Positions 17,867 through 27,292 are shown, counted from the first letter of the stretch. The stretch: 64,000 nucleotides of DNA from Cyclobacterium salsum (GCF_010119245.1 NZ_WNKG01000005.1:186001-250000); one strand, 5' to 3'. The notes: a model not told the origin generated them from the sequence alone. Numbers and translations: made by a program.

Positions 17867-19030
17867 ATGGTAAAAGACAAATTTAATGGAGCCATCGGAA
17901 TACTGGTTATCACAGCTCTGGTAGCTTATGGATGTGGAGGTAAGGAAGTGAAAGATCAGACAGCTATGGAAAATAATACCGAAAAAGTGGAGGACGGTAT
18001 TCAGCGAAACCTGGTGCTCAATCCCGGAGATAATAATCCCCGAAACAGTGAAGGGGATTTTATTCAGCTAAATGACGGCCGCATTCTTTTTGTTTACTCC
18101 CATTACTATGGAGCGTCTTCCAGTGATCATGCCACGGCCTATTTGGCTGGAAAGTACTCTTCCGATCAGGGGGAAAGCTGGACAGATGAGGATGTGGAGA
18201 TCCTTCCTAACGAAGGGGGAATGAACGTTATGTCTGTTTCCCTCCTTCGCTTACAAAATGGGGAAATAGCCATGTTTTATTTAAGGAAAAACGATACCGA
18301 TGATTGTATCCCCATGATGCGGATTTCCAGGGATGAAACCGAGACCTGGTCAGAGGCGATACCCTGTATTACAGACAAGGAAGGTTATTTTGTGTTGAAC
18401 AATGACCGGGTTATTCAACTGGAAGATGGCCGGTTAATGCTTTCGGTAGCCAGGCACGCTGGTCCGGACATGGAATGGAGCGGTAAAGGGGATCTTTTTG
18501 CTTATTACTCGGATGATAATGGCCAAACCTGGCAAAGCGGTGAGGAAGTGCCCAATCCAGAGGATATTGTTCTTCAGGAGCCCGGTTTGGTGGAGTTGGA
18601 AGATGAATCTATTCTAATGTTTATCCGATCTGACGCTGGGGTTCAATGTTATTCCTATTCTCAGGATAGGGGTGAAACCTGGTCAGAGGTGGAAAAAAGT
18701 ACCTTAGTGTCCCCAGTATCCCCAGCCACTATTGAAAGGATTCCGGGTACCGGAGACCTTTTGGCCGTATGGAACAATAATTTATCCGATGACCCGGAAA
18801 TATCCAAGCTCAGAACCCCTTTAAATGCAGCAATCTCTACGGATGAGGGAAAAACCTGGAAAAGGACCAAAACCCTGGAAAATGACCCAGACGGTTGGTA
18901 TTGTTACATTGCTATGGATTTTGTTGGAGAGGATGTTTTGCTGGGGTACTGTGCCGGGAACCGGCCTGCTGGAACCGGCCTTTCTGTAACCAATGTCAGC
19001 AAAGTGGACATGGATTGGCTCTATGAATAG
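17867..19030 (+). CDS. Sialidase-like (BNR/Asp-box) lipoprotein
   Basis: A lipoprotein signal ends at LVAYGC (Cys about residue 23). The mature part is a six-bladed propeller with at least four Asp-boxes, S-x-D-x-G-x-T/S-W: SSDQGESW, SDDNGQTW, SQDRGETW and STDEGKTW. This is the exo-sialidase/neuraminidase superfamily fold, which also includes enzymes acting on other sugars, so sialic acid is not assured. The mature protein is probably exposed in the periplasm or at the surface. Confidence 0.8.
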   Translation: MVKDKFNGAIGILVITALVAYGCGGKEVKDQTAMENNTEKVEDGIQRNLVLNPGDNNPRNSEGDFIQLNDGRILFVYSHYYGASSSDHATAYLAGKYSSDQGESWTDEDVEILPNEGGMNVMSVSLLRLQNGEIAMFYLRKNDTDDCIPMMRISRDETETWSEAIPCITDKEGYFVLNNDRVIQLEDGRLMLSVARHAGPDMEWSGKGDLFAYYSDDNGQTWQSGEEVPNPEDIVLQEPGLVELEDESILMFIRSDAGVQCYSYSQDRGETWSEVEKSTLVSPVSPATIERIPGTGDLLAVWNNNLSDDPEISKLRTPLNAAISTDEGKTWKRTKTLENDPDGWYCYIAMDFVGEDVLLGYCAGNRPAGTGLSVTNVSKVDMDWLYE

Positions 19031-19177
19031 ATAGAATCCGGTAGATGCATTTGGTTACTAAATCCGCAAAATCCTTATGATGAGTAGGTTTCATTTAGAA
19101 ATATCGCCTTCGAAATAATCAACTAATGTGAAAAGGTCAATAAATACCTAAGCTGTTTTAGGTTGACTAAATGACGG

Positions 19178-19537
19178 TTGCCATACATGTTAAACCTGTT
19201 TCCTACTGCTACCATAAAAGGCCCAAAACCGGGACCCAATGGGTTGATGATTGACCTCTTCCAAAAACTACTCGGAATGATTGGCGGTAGCCTTGCCGGG
19301 GTCTTTGTGCTGGCCATTTTTAGCCAAAGGGCAAATGCAATCGGTGTGATTATCGGTACCATTTCCGGGACGGCAATTACGTTTCGCATAAGCAGATATA
19401 CCGATGTAAACGGCTATTTGTATGGCGCTATCAGCGTTCTAAGTTGTGTGCTTATTGGCTATGTCTTCAGCCTTCTTTTCCCAAAAGGGACCGGCCAACC
19501 TGATGGATTCACTTTTAAATCCATTGTTAAAAAATGA
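19178..19537 (+). pseudogene. C-terminal fragment of a sodium:solute symporter (SSS family)
   Basis: A 119-codon frame opens with TTG and reads as the last membrane segments of an SSS transporter: LGMIGGSLAGVFVLAIFSQRANA corresponds to the conserved G-G-x-L-x-G-x-F-x-L-x-x-F-x-x-R-A-N motif, followed by two helices and a short cytosolic tail. Complete members have 12-14 helices and over 450 residues, and nothing upstream (19031-19177) supplies the missing part. It lies behind the sialidase-like gene and probably once imported its product. Confidence 0.75.
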
Positions 19538-19599
19538 TAATTCAAAAAGACAGAAGAAGAGCTGAAAAGAGAGTTTAAAAAAACTGGTTTACTCATCCA

Positions 19600-22098
19600 T
19601 TACTCCTTCCTATTATTATGGGGAGGTTTTTTTTTGAGTTGTTCTGTTTTAATATGCAAATCCCGTTGAGGAAATGGGATCTCAATTTTTTCCAATGCAA
19701 AGGCCTGATAGATTTTGCGAAGGACTTCATTTTTCACCTCTAGCCATTGGTCAAAATTGGCCACCCAAAACAAAATTCGAAATTCAACAGCACTATCGCC
19801 AAAATTGTGGACAAAAATATTTGGTTTAGGGAAAGAAAGGATTCCGTCTTGAGCAAGAATTTTATCGATGACTTTATGAACCTTTTCTAGATCCGTACCA
19901 TAGGCCACTCCTATCATTAGTTCTATCCGCCTGCTTTTGTTGGATAAGGTCCAATTTACGAGATGCTGTGAAAGGAGATCTCCGTTTGGAATGATCACTT
20001 CAGAACCATCATAGGCCTGAAGGGTACTGGACCGTATTCCTACCTCCTTCACTACTCCAGACCGGTTTCCCACCTCAATGGCGTCGCCTACCTGAATGGG
20101 GCGCTCAAAGGCAAGGATGATTCCTGAGACAAGGTTGTTGACAATGGTTTGTAGTCCAAATCCTATTCCTACACTAAGCGCACCCAATACGATGGCTAGC
20201 TTATCCAGGGATAAACCGGAAGCAGCTATTGCCAGGAAAAAACCAATAGTAAGAATGGCAAGCCGAATAAGCAATATGGAGGACCCCAGGCGTTTATCCC
20301 GTTGCTCCAGGTTTTGATTGTCACGAATGGACGCGAAATAGGCAATGTTTTTGGCGAGTACCGAAGATACCCAAATTAACAGAAAGAAGGTTAAGATACT
20401 CCCATAAGTAAAACTCGTGTTACCAAATGTTCTGTCTTTCTGCAGGAAGGTAATCAACTGATCTCCCAAGGTTTGGTTGAGAGATATATTTACCAACAGT
20501 AAATAAAGCCACATCAGCAAGGCTAGAAAGGAGAAAATCTTCTTTAAGCGACTGTAAATGGCCTGGTAGTTTAGGAAATTGGCATAGTCTTTTTGGTTTT
20601 CCTTACTTAATTCGGACTGCAGGTAAATTCCTTCCATAACCACCAGGACAAATACATAAAGGGATATGCCCTGCATGGTGCTGAGTGTGGAGGCAACCCC
20701 CAATATTTTTCCCAGGCTGAACCTTCCTATGATATGAAATGCAATGGACATGAGTTGCATGGCAAGAAAAAAATAAATCAGGTAAGGTAAATTAATTGGA
20801 AACAGATGCTGTTTTTCTTTGATCAGTTTCAAAAGCTGAATTCCCATAACGATACCCACCATAGAGAAACCCAGCAGGTACCATTTTTCCTGATGGGCCA
20901 ATTGGGTAATAAGATTACTAGACCCGAATACCAAAAAGGAGCCTACCATTACCGACCATAGGACCATGGATCGGCGATCAAGGACTATGCGAATAAGAAA
21001 AGTAGTCACCAAAACGCTTCCAAACAAAAAGCTTAGGATCAATAAGTAGGGGGGGAAACTAAACAGGTACGGGCCAACCGTCAAAAGGATAAGGGCTGTT
21101 CCCAGGAAGGGTGAATACCTCAGGTATTTGCTACGTTGCAGGATAAGACTGGAAAAATCCTTGGTTTGACTGATTTTTTCGATCATCGTTCGAATCCAGA
21201 AGTAAATAAGTAAGAAGGCAGCTATCAAAAAAATAAGCCAACCATACTTGGTTTCCAGGTAGTGTTTCAATATCACCCGGTTGAGAATCAAGGTTTCCTG
21301 AATAACCTCCGAAAATGGTTTTTTAGAAGTAGTGGCATGAGCCTGCCAGAGGTACGGACTGTCTCTTTTCAAAAGATCACGCCTGAATTCCGCTTGTCGC
21401 AAGCGCACCGACTCCAGCAGTTCGTCCAATTGGATTTTTATTCCGGAAAGTTGCGTCTGAATCCGAAGCCCTGCAAATCGCTTTACCCTATACAGGCTAT
21501 CTACGTTTTGGAATCTTTTCTCTAGTGCTTCCTTTTGCTGTAAATAGCCCAGCAAAGGTTCCGTTTCTCGCTTACCTTTATTTTCACTTAAAGCTTGGTT
21601 AATTCTACTTAGCTTTTCTTCCGCATCAATTAAGTCGGTAGATCTTTTATTGATGGCTTCTTGCCATTTGTTTACTTGTTGGTTATACCCAATAATCAGG
21701 TTTTCCAATTCATTCAAAAACCGTAAATTCACCGTGCTTTGCTCCGTCAAGGATTGTTCGCGAATCCGATTGAGCACCATTTCTATGACTGGAAGCTCTT
21801 CCTGAAGGAAGGAGGTATCCTGAGTTTGTCGCAACCTTGCCTGAGTTTCTTGCAAGGTATTCAGGAATTTTTGGTTCTGCTGGATGCGTTCACCCATACT
21901 CAACGGTTCTTTTGCCAGTGAGTCAGCCAGATTGACAGTGTCATTTTTCACTTGCGGGACTAGATCAAGAAGCTGACTACCGCTTTGAGAAAAGGCGGAA
22001 ACCGAACTTATTATACAAAAGAGGCCATAAAAAAGACTGTAGTACACCGTACCCACTTTTTTTAAAGTAGTCGTGAAGATCGAGGTATGCCTGCTCAT
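19600..22098 (-). CDS. Large mechanosensitive channel, MscS/MscK type
   Basis: The 832-residue protein has a signal-like N-terminus, a periplasmic helical/coiled-coil region (about residues 40-260), many membrane helices (about 280-640) and the MscS pore and beta domain: LGALSVGIGFGLQTIVNNLVSGIILAFERP contains the Gly/Ala-packed pore helix, followed by VGDAIEVGNRSGVVKEVGIRST. Such channels release solutes during hypo-osmotic shock. It is transcribed divergently from degQ. Confidence 0.92.
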   Translation of the reverse strand: MSRHTSIFTTTLKKVGTVYYSLFYGLFCIISSVSAFSQSGSQLLDLVPQVKNDTVNLADSLAKEPLSMGERIQQNQKFLNTLQETQARLRQTQDTSFLQEELPVIEMVLNRIREQSLTEQSTVNLRFLNELENLIIGYNQQVNKWQEAINKRSTDLIDAEEKLSRINQALSENKGKRETEPLLGYLQQKEALEKRFQNVDSLYRVKRFAGLRIQTQLSGIKIQLDELLESVRLRQAEFRRDLLKRDSPYLWQAHATTSKKPFSEVIQETLILNRVILKHYLETKYGWLIFLIAAFLLIYFWIRTMIEKISQTKDFSSLILQRSKYLRYSPFLGTALILLTVGPYLFSFPPYLLILSFLFGSVLVTTFLIRIVLDRRSMVLWSVMVGSFLVFGSSNLITQLAHQEKWYLLGFSMVGIVMGIQLLKLIKEKQHLFPINLPYLIYFFLAMQLMSIAFHIIGRFSLGKILGVASTLSTMQGISLYVFVLVVMEGIYLQSELSKENQKDYANFLNYQAIYSRLKKIFSFLALLMWLYLLLVNISLNQTLGDQLITFLQKDRTFGNTSFTYGSILTFFLLIWVSSVLAKNIAYFASIRDNQNLEQRDKRLGSSILLIRLAILTIGFFLAIAASGLSLDKLAIVLGALSVGIGFGLQTIVNNLVSGIILAFERPIQVGDAIEVGNRSGVVKEVGIRSSTLQAYDGSEVIIPNGDLLSQHLVNWTLSNKSRRIELMIGVAYGTDLEKVHKVIDKILAQDGILSFPKPNIFVHNFGDSAVEFRILFWVANFDQWLEVKNEVLRKIYQAFALEKIEIPFPQRDLHIKTEQLKKKPPHNNRKE

Positions 22099-22384
22099 TT
22101 GATGAATTGAAGGTTGAGCATAAAGGAAACGGATGAATTTTAATTAAATTTAATAGAAAAATATCGGATCAGGAGATTTAATTTAATATGTTTTTTGTTT
22201 ATAGGGGAGTTGCGATTGAATGGCTTTAGCGAGTTGTGTTCTATTGGTAGTAAAAGCCTAAGAGAAGAATGTTTGTTAATTGCTGTTAAAATCCTTCGAT
22301 TTTAGTGTAGTGGCATTGTTTTGGCAACAACTTATTGCACGAAAAGACGTGTATAATTGAGGTAATTTAAAAGAAAGGTATACA
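22099..22384. promoter_or_regulatory. Divergent intergenic region mscS / htrA
   Basis: This 286-base AT-rich gap must hold the promoters of both divergent genes. TATAATTG about 20 bases before the htrA ATG resembles a -7 box with one change. No strong palindrome was found. Confidence 0.35.
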
Positions 22385-23866
22385 ATGAATAGAAAACAGT
22401 TTTTCCTAGGAATGATCCTGGCGTCCCTGATTGGCGGTATGGTAGCCGTATTGGGGGTCAGTTTGTTACAAAACAACCAGGATTCATCCACCAATTTTAC
22501 AGAGAAACAAGATACAAGTTTAGTTAATTGGTTGGCAGACGATCGATTTGTGATTCCGGAAGGAATTAACTTTGTGGCTTCTGCAGAGCAGGTAACACCA
22601 GCGGTTGTCCACGTACGAAGTACGGTTACGATGGGAAATAGGGAAAGTGGTGTGGATCCCCTGGAAGAATTTTTCGGGTTTCGGTCCCCCCGAGGAGAAG
22701 CCCCCCCGAGACAGGGAAGGAGTTCTGGATCTGGAGCCATCATTTCTAAAGATGGATACATTGTGACCAATAACCACGTGATAGATAATGCTTCCAAGGT
22801 TGACGTTACACTGGAAGACAACCGGCGATTTACCGCTAAAGTCATCGGGACTGACCCTACCACTGACTTAGCATTGTTGAAGATCGAGGCAAACAACTTG
22901 CCTTTTATTCCATTTGGTGATTCAGATCAGGCAAAGATTGGACAATGGGTGCTGGCAGTGGGAAACCCTTATGAGCTTAATTCAACGGTTACTGCTGGCA
23001 TTATCAGTGCCAAGTCCAGAAATATTGGTATTCTCCGAGACGAGAGTAATCTCCAGGTTGAATCGTTCATTCAGACAGATGCAGCAGTGAATCCAGGAAA
23101 TTCAGGAGGGCCGTTGGTGAATTTGAATGGCGAAATTGTGGGCATCAATACAGCCATCGCTTCCCGAACGGGTGGTTTTAGCGGTTATTCCTTTGCAGTT
23201 CCAAGTGCGATTGCCAAAAAAGTGATGGATGATTTGCTTGAGTTTGGAACGGTACAAAGAGGATTGTTGGGAGTTATCATCATGGATGTTAATGCCGATT
23301 TAGAGGAATTCATCGGTGAAGAGGTATCTGTGAATAGAGGAGTTTATATAAGAGAAGTCAACGAAGGAAGCGGGGGTGAAGAAGCCGGATTGCAGAAAGG
23401 CGATATCATTATCGGCGTAGATGGTTTTGACACGTACACTACTTCCGCCCTGCAGGAACGAGTGGCCAGAAAACGTCCAGGAGATCAGGTGGAAGTAACC
23501 TTTCTGAGGGACGGAGAGGAAATGACTACCAAGGCCACCTTGAAAAATATATCTGGTGACACGAAAGTGGTTATTAAAGAATTACCCAAAACAACTGAGT
23601 TTGAAGGAGTAATTTTTGAGGATTTGAATGCTTCTGTTAAAGAGCGGCTTGATCTGGAAGGTGGGGCATCTATTTCAGTGATTGATAATGATGCCTGGCG
23701 AGAAGCTGGAGTTAATGAAGGATTTATCATTACCAAAATTGGCAGAACCAAAATTATGAGTGGTGCAGACGTGCTAGAAGCACTCAAAAACTATAAAGGA
23801 GAAGAGGTAACCGTATTGGGCGTTTATCCCAATGGTCAACGTTCCTACTACGATTTGGACTTATAA
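22385..23866 (+). CDS. DegP/HtrA-type periplasmic serine protease
   Basis: Do-family protease-chaperone for envelope protein quality control. It has 493 residues with an N-terminal membrane anchor or signal (about 7-28), a trypsin-like domain with catalytic His131 (TNNHVI), Asp161 (TTDLAL) and Ser240 (GNSGGP), and two C-terminal PDZ domains (about 280-390 and 405-490). Length and architecture fit DegP/DegQ. A strong terminator follows. Confidence 0.95.
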   Translation: MNRKQFFLGMILASLIGGMVAVLGVSLLQNNQDSSTNFTEKQDTSLVNWLADDRFVIPEGINFVASAEQVTPAVVHVRSTVTMGNRESGVDPLEEFFGFRSPRGEAPPRQGRSSGSGAIISKDGYIVTNNHVIDNASKVDVTLEDNRRFTAKVIGTDPTTDLALLKIEANNLPFIPFGDSDQAKIGQWVLAVGNPYELNSTVTAGIISAKSRNIGILRDESNLQVESFIQTDAAVNPGNSGGPLVNLNGEIVGINTAIASRTGGFSGYSFAVPSAIAKKVMDDLLEFGTVQRGLLGVIIMDVNADLEEFIGEEVSVNRGVYIREVNEGSGGEEAGLQKGDIIIGVDGFDTYTTSALQERVARKRPGDQVEVTFLRDGEEMTTKATLKNISGDTKVVIKELPKTTEFEGVIFEDLNASVKERLDLEGGASISVIDNDAWREAGVNEGFIITKIGRTKIMSGADVLEALKNYKGEEVTVLGVYPNGQRSYYDLDL

Positions 23867-23885
23867 TTTTGAAGTAATAGACGTG

Positions 23886-23922
23886 AAAAAGGCTGCTCTT
23901 TAATTAGAGCAGCCTTTTTTTT
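23886..23922 (+). terminator. Terminator of the htrA gene
   Basis: A 9-bp GGCTGCTCT/AGAGCAGCC stem with a 6-base loop followed by eight T; A-rich on the other side. Confidence 0.92.
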
Positions 23923-24066
23923 GCCTTACAGAAACTGTATGAAATAATTTCAAAAAAAACACCCCACCCACAGGCGAAAAATAATGACTGGTTCAACCCT
24001 TGAATGGTGGTAGCCAGATAAAACCAATATATTTAAAGCCCATAGAAAATGAATTAAAATTTTGTC

Positions 24067-24590
24067 ATGGCTTATAGAAAAGAGCATTTCGGTTTAGTTA
24101 GTTGTCTGTTTTTGTTGTTTTCTTGTGGGCCGGAAGGGGCCAAAGAAGGAGGAAACATGTATGGTGACAATTTCCTCCATAAACTTTCGTACAATATCCA
24201 GGTTTGATAATGGATTTGGATGCAGGGTTCAAAGGCGTTCCCTTGCCTATGGACTTTGATGGTGATGGAGACCTTGATTTACTTATTTCAGAATCGGGTA
24301 GCTATACGGAGTCCGGGATATTCTATTTCGAAAACGTCTCAGGAAATGTTCAAATGCCTTTATTCAAACGAAGAATAAAAGTGTCATTTGAACGGAGAAG
24401 ACTAGGGGATGAAGGGGCCAGGTTTCATGTGTCGGAAGTGCTAGGCCGCATTCATGTGCTGACACCAAATAGGGTGAGGGAAAAATTGATTATTTATAAA
24501 GATGTTCCTGAAAATGTATTTTGGGATGAAAATGAAGTAATGCTTCCTGAAGAAGGGTATGACTACTTGCACAATTGCAAGACTGAATGG
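24067..24590 (+). pseudogene. VCBS/FG-GAP lipoprotein, frameshifted and truncated
   Basis: The frame from ATG 24067 encodes a lipoprotein signal (CLFLLFSCG) and continues to HKLSYN before a TGA at 24205. The continuation is in another frame, in which YPGLIMDLD leads into the calcium-loop repeat PMDFDGDGDLDLL, so a single indel near 24195 splits the gene. The second part runs to about 24590, where similarity to the family stops at the start of recombinase sequence. Both the frameshift and the lost 3' end indicate a dead gene. Confidence 0.75.
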
Positions 24591-25027
24591 AAGAACACAT
24601 CAAAGAAAGGGAAATAAGACTTACAATAAAAAAAACAAAGGAGGCCTTAATTGTTCCATTAAACGTCTATTCTAAATATATCCTTGAAAAATATAAGGAG
24701 CGAGCGTATCCTATTCCTGTTATATCCAACCAGAAGTTTAATAAATACATCAAAGAGCTGTGCGAAAAGGCCGAGATAAACGAGCACCTAGAAATAATTC
24801 GATTCAGGGGAGCGGAAAAAATATCCAAAATCTACCCTAAATATAAAGTCATCAGCGCCCACTCCGGACGTAAAACCTTTGCCACTCTCTCCCTGGAAAA
24901 AGGGATTCCGGCCGAAACTGTCATGAAGATAACAGGCCATGCAGATTACAAAAGTTTCCAACGGTATGTGAAAGTTACGGAAGAAAGAAAAAGAAACGAG
25001 ATGCAGAAAGCCTGGGGAGCCCCATAA
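24587..25027 (+). pseudogene. Tyrosine recombinase (phage integrase family), catalytic tail only
   Basis: The 146-codon frame contains the beta-hairpin Lys region ([12 protein letters not shown]), the HxxR box ([16 protein letters not shown]) and the terminal [11 protein letters not shown] with catalytic Tyr. The core-binding domain and the first catalytic Arg box (usually TGLRxSD) are missing; the frame instead emerges from the disrupted VCBS gene. It is probably the remnant of the integrase of an integrated element; function is lost. Confidence 0.85.
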
Positions 25028-25033
25028 AAAAAA

Positions 25034-25228
25034 CTAAAAATTGAAATGAACCCAGGTAAAAACCGCCGCCGCCGTCGAGTTCCTTGCCGTTAAACCTGTA
25101 ACGGTGGGCACCCGTCCAAAGCTTGAAATATCCTCATCAGACATTTCAATTCCGGATTTTAAATTTGAAAAGTAATTCTTTACAGCAACTTTTTGGAAAA
25201 ACCTTCGAACGAACTCTTCATTTCTTAA
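25034..25228 (-). pseudogene. Unassigned minus-strand coding debris
   Basis: An open stretch without a start codon, reading RNEEFVRRFFQKV, then EMSDEDISSFG, then VTGLTARNSTAAAV, ends at a TAG at 25034. The last part resembles the start of a fibronectin-III-like module of secreted Bacteroidota proteins, but this is a weak resemblance. It follows the Ig-like fragment in another frame and may be part of the same broken gene. Confidence 0.3.
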
Positions 25229-25482
25229 TAACAGTCTCCCGAATCACCGGAACCCAGTCCGGAGACGGTGAGGGTATGGCTTGCCGTGTCCCGGGAATTT
25301 AGCGGCACGCCGTTGTTAAACCATTGGTATTCGGATTTCGGACTGGTCCCCCGGTCTATAGCCGTCATAAAGACCTGGGTCTTGCCGGACAGTTTGTTGG
25401 TTGTTTTGGTTGCGTCCACCAGGTCCTGAATCCCGTATGAGGAAGTATTGTCAATTAGATAATAAAATTGCTCTAGCGTCAT
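25225..25482 (-). pseudogene. Chimeric short ORF with Ig-like fragment, coupled to rhuM-fic
   Basis: The 85-codon ORF starts with an ATG that overlaps the rhuM-fic stop (ATGA). The first 25 residues (MTLEQFYYLIDNTSSYGIQD) have no recognised family. From about residue 40, SEYQWFNNGVPL..TLTVSGLGSGDSGDCY is the end half of an immunoglobulin-like domain as found in large secreted proteins, and it stops just where the C-strand Tyr-x-Cys would come. It is probably a fusion made by rearrangement rather than a working protein. Confidence 0.5.
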
Positions 25483-26444
25483 ATTTTATTTCGGTTTAGA
25501 ACACTAATCACCAATTTCTTCACCGTGTCCATTTCCTCAGGTTTGCTTGATGCGATAAACAAAGTTAAGCTAGCCAATGCATCATTGCTGATAATTGAAA
25601 TTCCTTCTCTATTATGCAATAGGTTATTTGACTGTAAAAAGAGAAGAAAACAAGCTGCGGCAATCCTTTTGTTGCCATCAACGAAACCATGGTTTTTTAC
25701 AATTAGGTAAAGAAGCATGGCAGCTTTCTCTTCTAAGGTTGGGTAGAAGTCCTCTTCGCCAAAGCCTTTGCCGATTTGTGAAATGGCACTCTCAAAGCTT
25801 CCGTCCTTTTCTTTTCCAAAAACGCCCGACTCAAACTCGGACTTCATAGATGAGATTACATGTTGGTAATCCGATAGTTCGGGATAATTAGCCGTTCTCT
25901 TACTTAAACCTTTTGTATCTAGATTTTCATGATCGTAATCGTCCAGCAATTCCAGTCCTTTCGCAAAATGGTTCAGCCAATCCAGGTTTTGATTATTAAC
26001 TTTATGTTCTATTGCCCGGCTTAAGATCCTAATTCCGTCCTTAAGCGTTTGGACTTCCTGTTGCTTTTGTGCCAATCTTTTTTCATTGATGACGTAGCCC
26101 TGCACGAGGTAGTCTTTGAGTCGCTGGGTGGCCCATTGGCGAAATTGCGTGCCTTGTGCAGATTTGACCCGGTAGCCAACTGATATAATTACATCAAGAT
26201 TATAGTGGTCTACTTGGTAGGATTTTCCGTCTAATGCAGTTGTCGCAAAATTTGCGACAACTGCATCCTTTTCTAATTCACCATCATTGAAAACGTTGTT
26301 GATATGTTTTCCTATAGTTTTTACATCTCTCCCGAAAAGGACAGCCATCTGATTTCTGTTTAGCCAAACAGATTCTTTCTCAACCAAAACTTCAATCTGA
26401 GTCTGGCCATCACTTCCTTGGTAGATTTCGATTTTACTTTCCAT
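25479..26444 (-). CDS. RhuM-domain protein with C-terminal Fic/Doc domain
   Basis: From the ATG at 26444 (MESKIEIYQG, the usual RhuM start) the protein has 321 residues. The N-terminal RhuM domain includes VWLNRNQMAVLFGRDVKTIGKHI, a helix-turn-helix-like stretch, and DVIISVGYRVKS. A linker is followed by a Fic fold with HGFVDGNKR at about residues 252-260. Lys instead of the second Gly of HxFxxGNGR makes it resemble Doc, a kinase-type toxin. In-frame ATGs at 26480 and 26489 are alternatives. RhuM-Fic genes are frequent in mobile and restriction-modification loci; the target is unknown and no antitoxin is recognisable. Confidence 0.85.
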   Translation of the reverse strand: MESKIEIYQGSDGQTQIEVLVEKESVWLNRNQMAVLFGRDVKTIGKHINNVFNDGELEKDAVVANFATTALDGKSYQVDHYNLDVIISVGYRVKSAQGTQFRQWATQRLKDYLVQGYVINEKRLAQKQQEVQTLKDGIRILSRAIEHKVNNQNLDWLNHFAKGLELLDDYDHENLDTKGLSKRTANYPELSDYQHVISSMKSEFESGVFGKEKDGSFESAISQIGKGFGEEDFYPTLEEKAAMLLYLIVKNHGFVDGNKRIAAACFLLFLQSNNLLHNREGISIISNDALASLTLFIASSKPEEMDTVKKLVISVLNRNKI

Positions 26445-26620
26445 GATTTTTGAGTATTCCCTAAATTCTGCAATCTCCATGTTTTTCATCAATTTTGGGA
26501 ACTATTTCCAAATTTAACTAATTTGGGGCTGACTTGGAGGCTGTAAAACTAACACCTTAAACCTATTGGCTTCTATAAACTGTGGGTTAAAAAAATCCGA
26601 GTTGCGAGGTTTTTTCTTCT

Positions 26621-26668
26621 CCCATCTCCCTTACAAAGCCGTAGTTAAGGCTTGGGAAGGGAGATGGG
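26621..26668. repeat. Strong inverted repeat (hairpin)
   Basis: CCCATCTCCCTT (26621-26632) and AAGGGAGATGGG (26657-26668) are perfect 12-base complements. Inside them AAGCC and GGCTT add a 5-bp stem across a 3x3 internal loop. No T-run follows directly, so it is not a typical terminator. Confidence 0.8.
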
Positions 26669-26835
26669 CGAGTCGGTGTTTGGTTGAAAAAAACCATTAG
26701 GTTTTGTCAGACAAACACACAACTTGCAAGCAAGGACTGCCCACAACGGATTTGTTGTTGTCCAAAACGGAGTTTTCCGGTTTGTAGATTGAATTCAATG
26801 AACGGCTTTCGAATTGTAATTTAGTTGAATAATTA

Positions 26836-26857
26836 TATTTTTATCTATATAAAAATA
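26836..26857. repeat. AT-rich palindrome
   Basis: TATTTTTAT and ATAAAAATA are perfect 9-base arms around a 4-base loop. Confidence 0.5.
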
Positions 26858-27231
26858 AATATAGGTATGAAAGTATCTACCTATTGGGATAGAACACTTC
26901 CTGTATGTGAATTTACAGGGCTAAAACTGTTTTCTTCTTTTTTCACTCGCAAATACTTCGTTTAGTCTCAGATTGTTCATGAGCGTATTGGGACGTAAAG
27001 TATCTGATATAAGGGTCTTTATGAAAAAATATAGACTGGAATTATGAATTTAAACCGGAAGTTGATTGGTTCGTCTAAAATGTAAATTAAACTTATCCGA
27101 ATTGGAGGAGTTTGCAAATTTGAGATTTCTAAATTTTAAAAACTTAAATTTAAAGCCCCATAATTAGCCCCATAGTTAAAAAAAAAAGAAACTTAACTAT
27201 CTAAAATATAGACAATTAGGATTCTATTCCG

Positions 27232-27292
27232 TGGGAGTTGAGGGATTCGAACCCCCGACCCTTCCGATGGTAATCGGAATGCTCTGAAGCAA
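27232..27292 (-). pseudogene. tRNA 3' fragment with 8-base anticodon loop
   Basis: Read on the minus strand, the anticodon arm, variable loop, T-arm (GGTTCGAAT) and 3' acceptor strand AACTCCCA of a tRNA are present, but sequence identity to the neighbouring tRNA copies stops within the D-loop, so the 5' acceptor strand and most of the D-arm are missing. The anticodon stem TTCCG/CGGAA encloses eight bases (ATTACCAT). The GIY-YIG stop codon abuts it. Confidence 0.75.

Larger units (their letters stand above)
26445..27231. other. Gene-free AT-rich stretch of the decayed island
   Basis: About 0.8 kb without a convincing gene on either strand. It contains a long imperfect hairpin (26621-26668), an AT palindrome (26836-26857) and one 32-codon frame (26867, MKVSTYWDR...) with no recognised relatives. 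Confidence 0.5.

Noticed and set aside
26867-26965. A 32-codon frame (MKVSTYWDRTLP...) as a small gene or integrase start
   Set aside because: Too short, no recognised similarity and no continuation in any frame.
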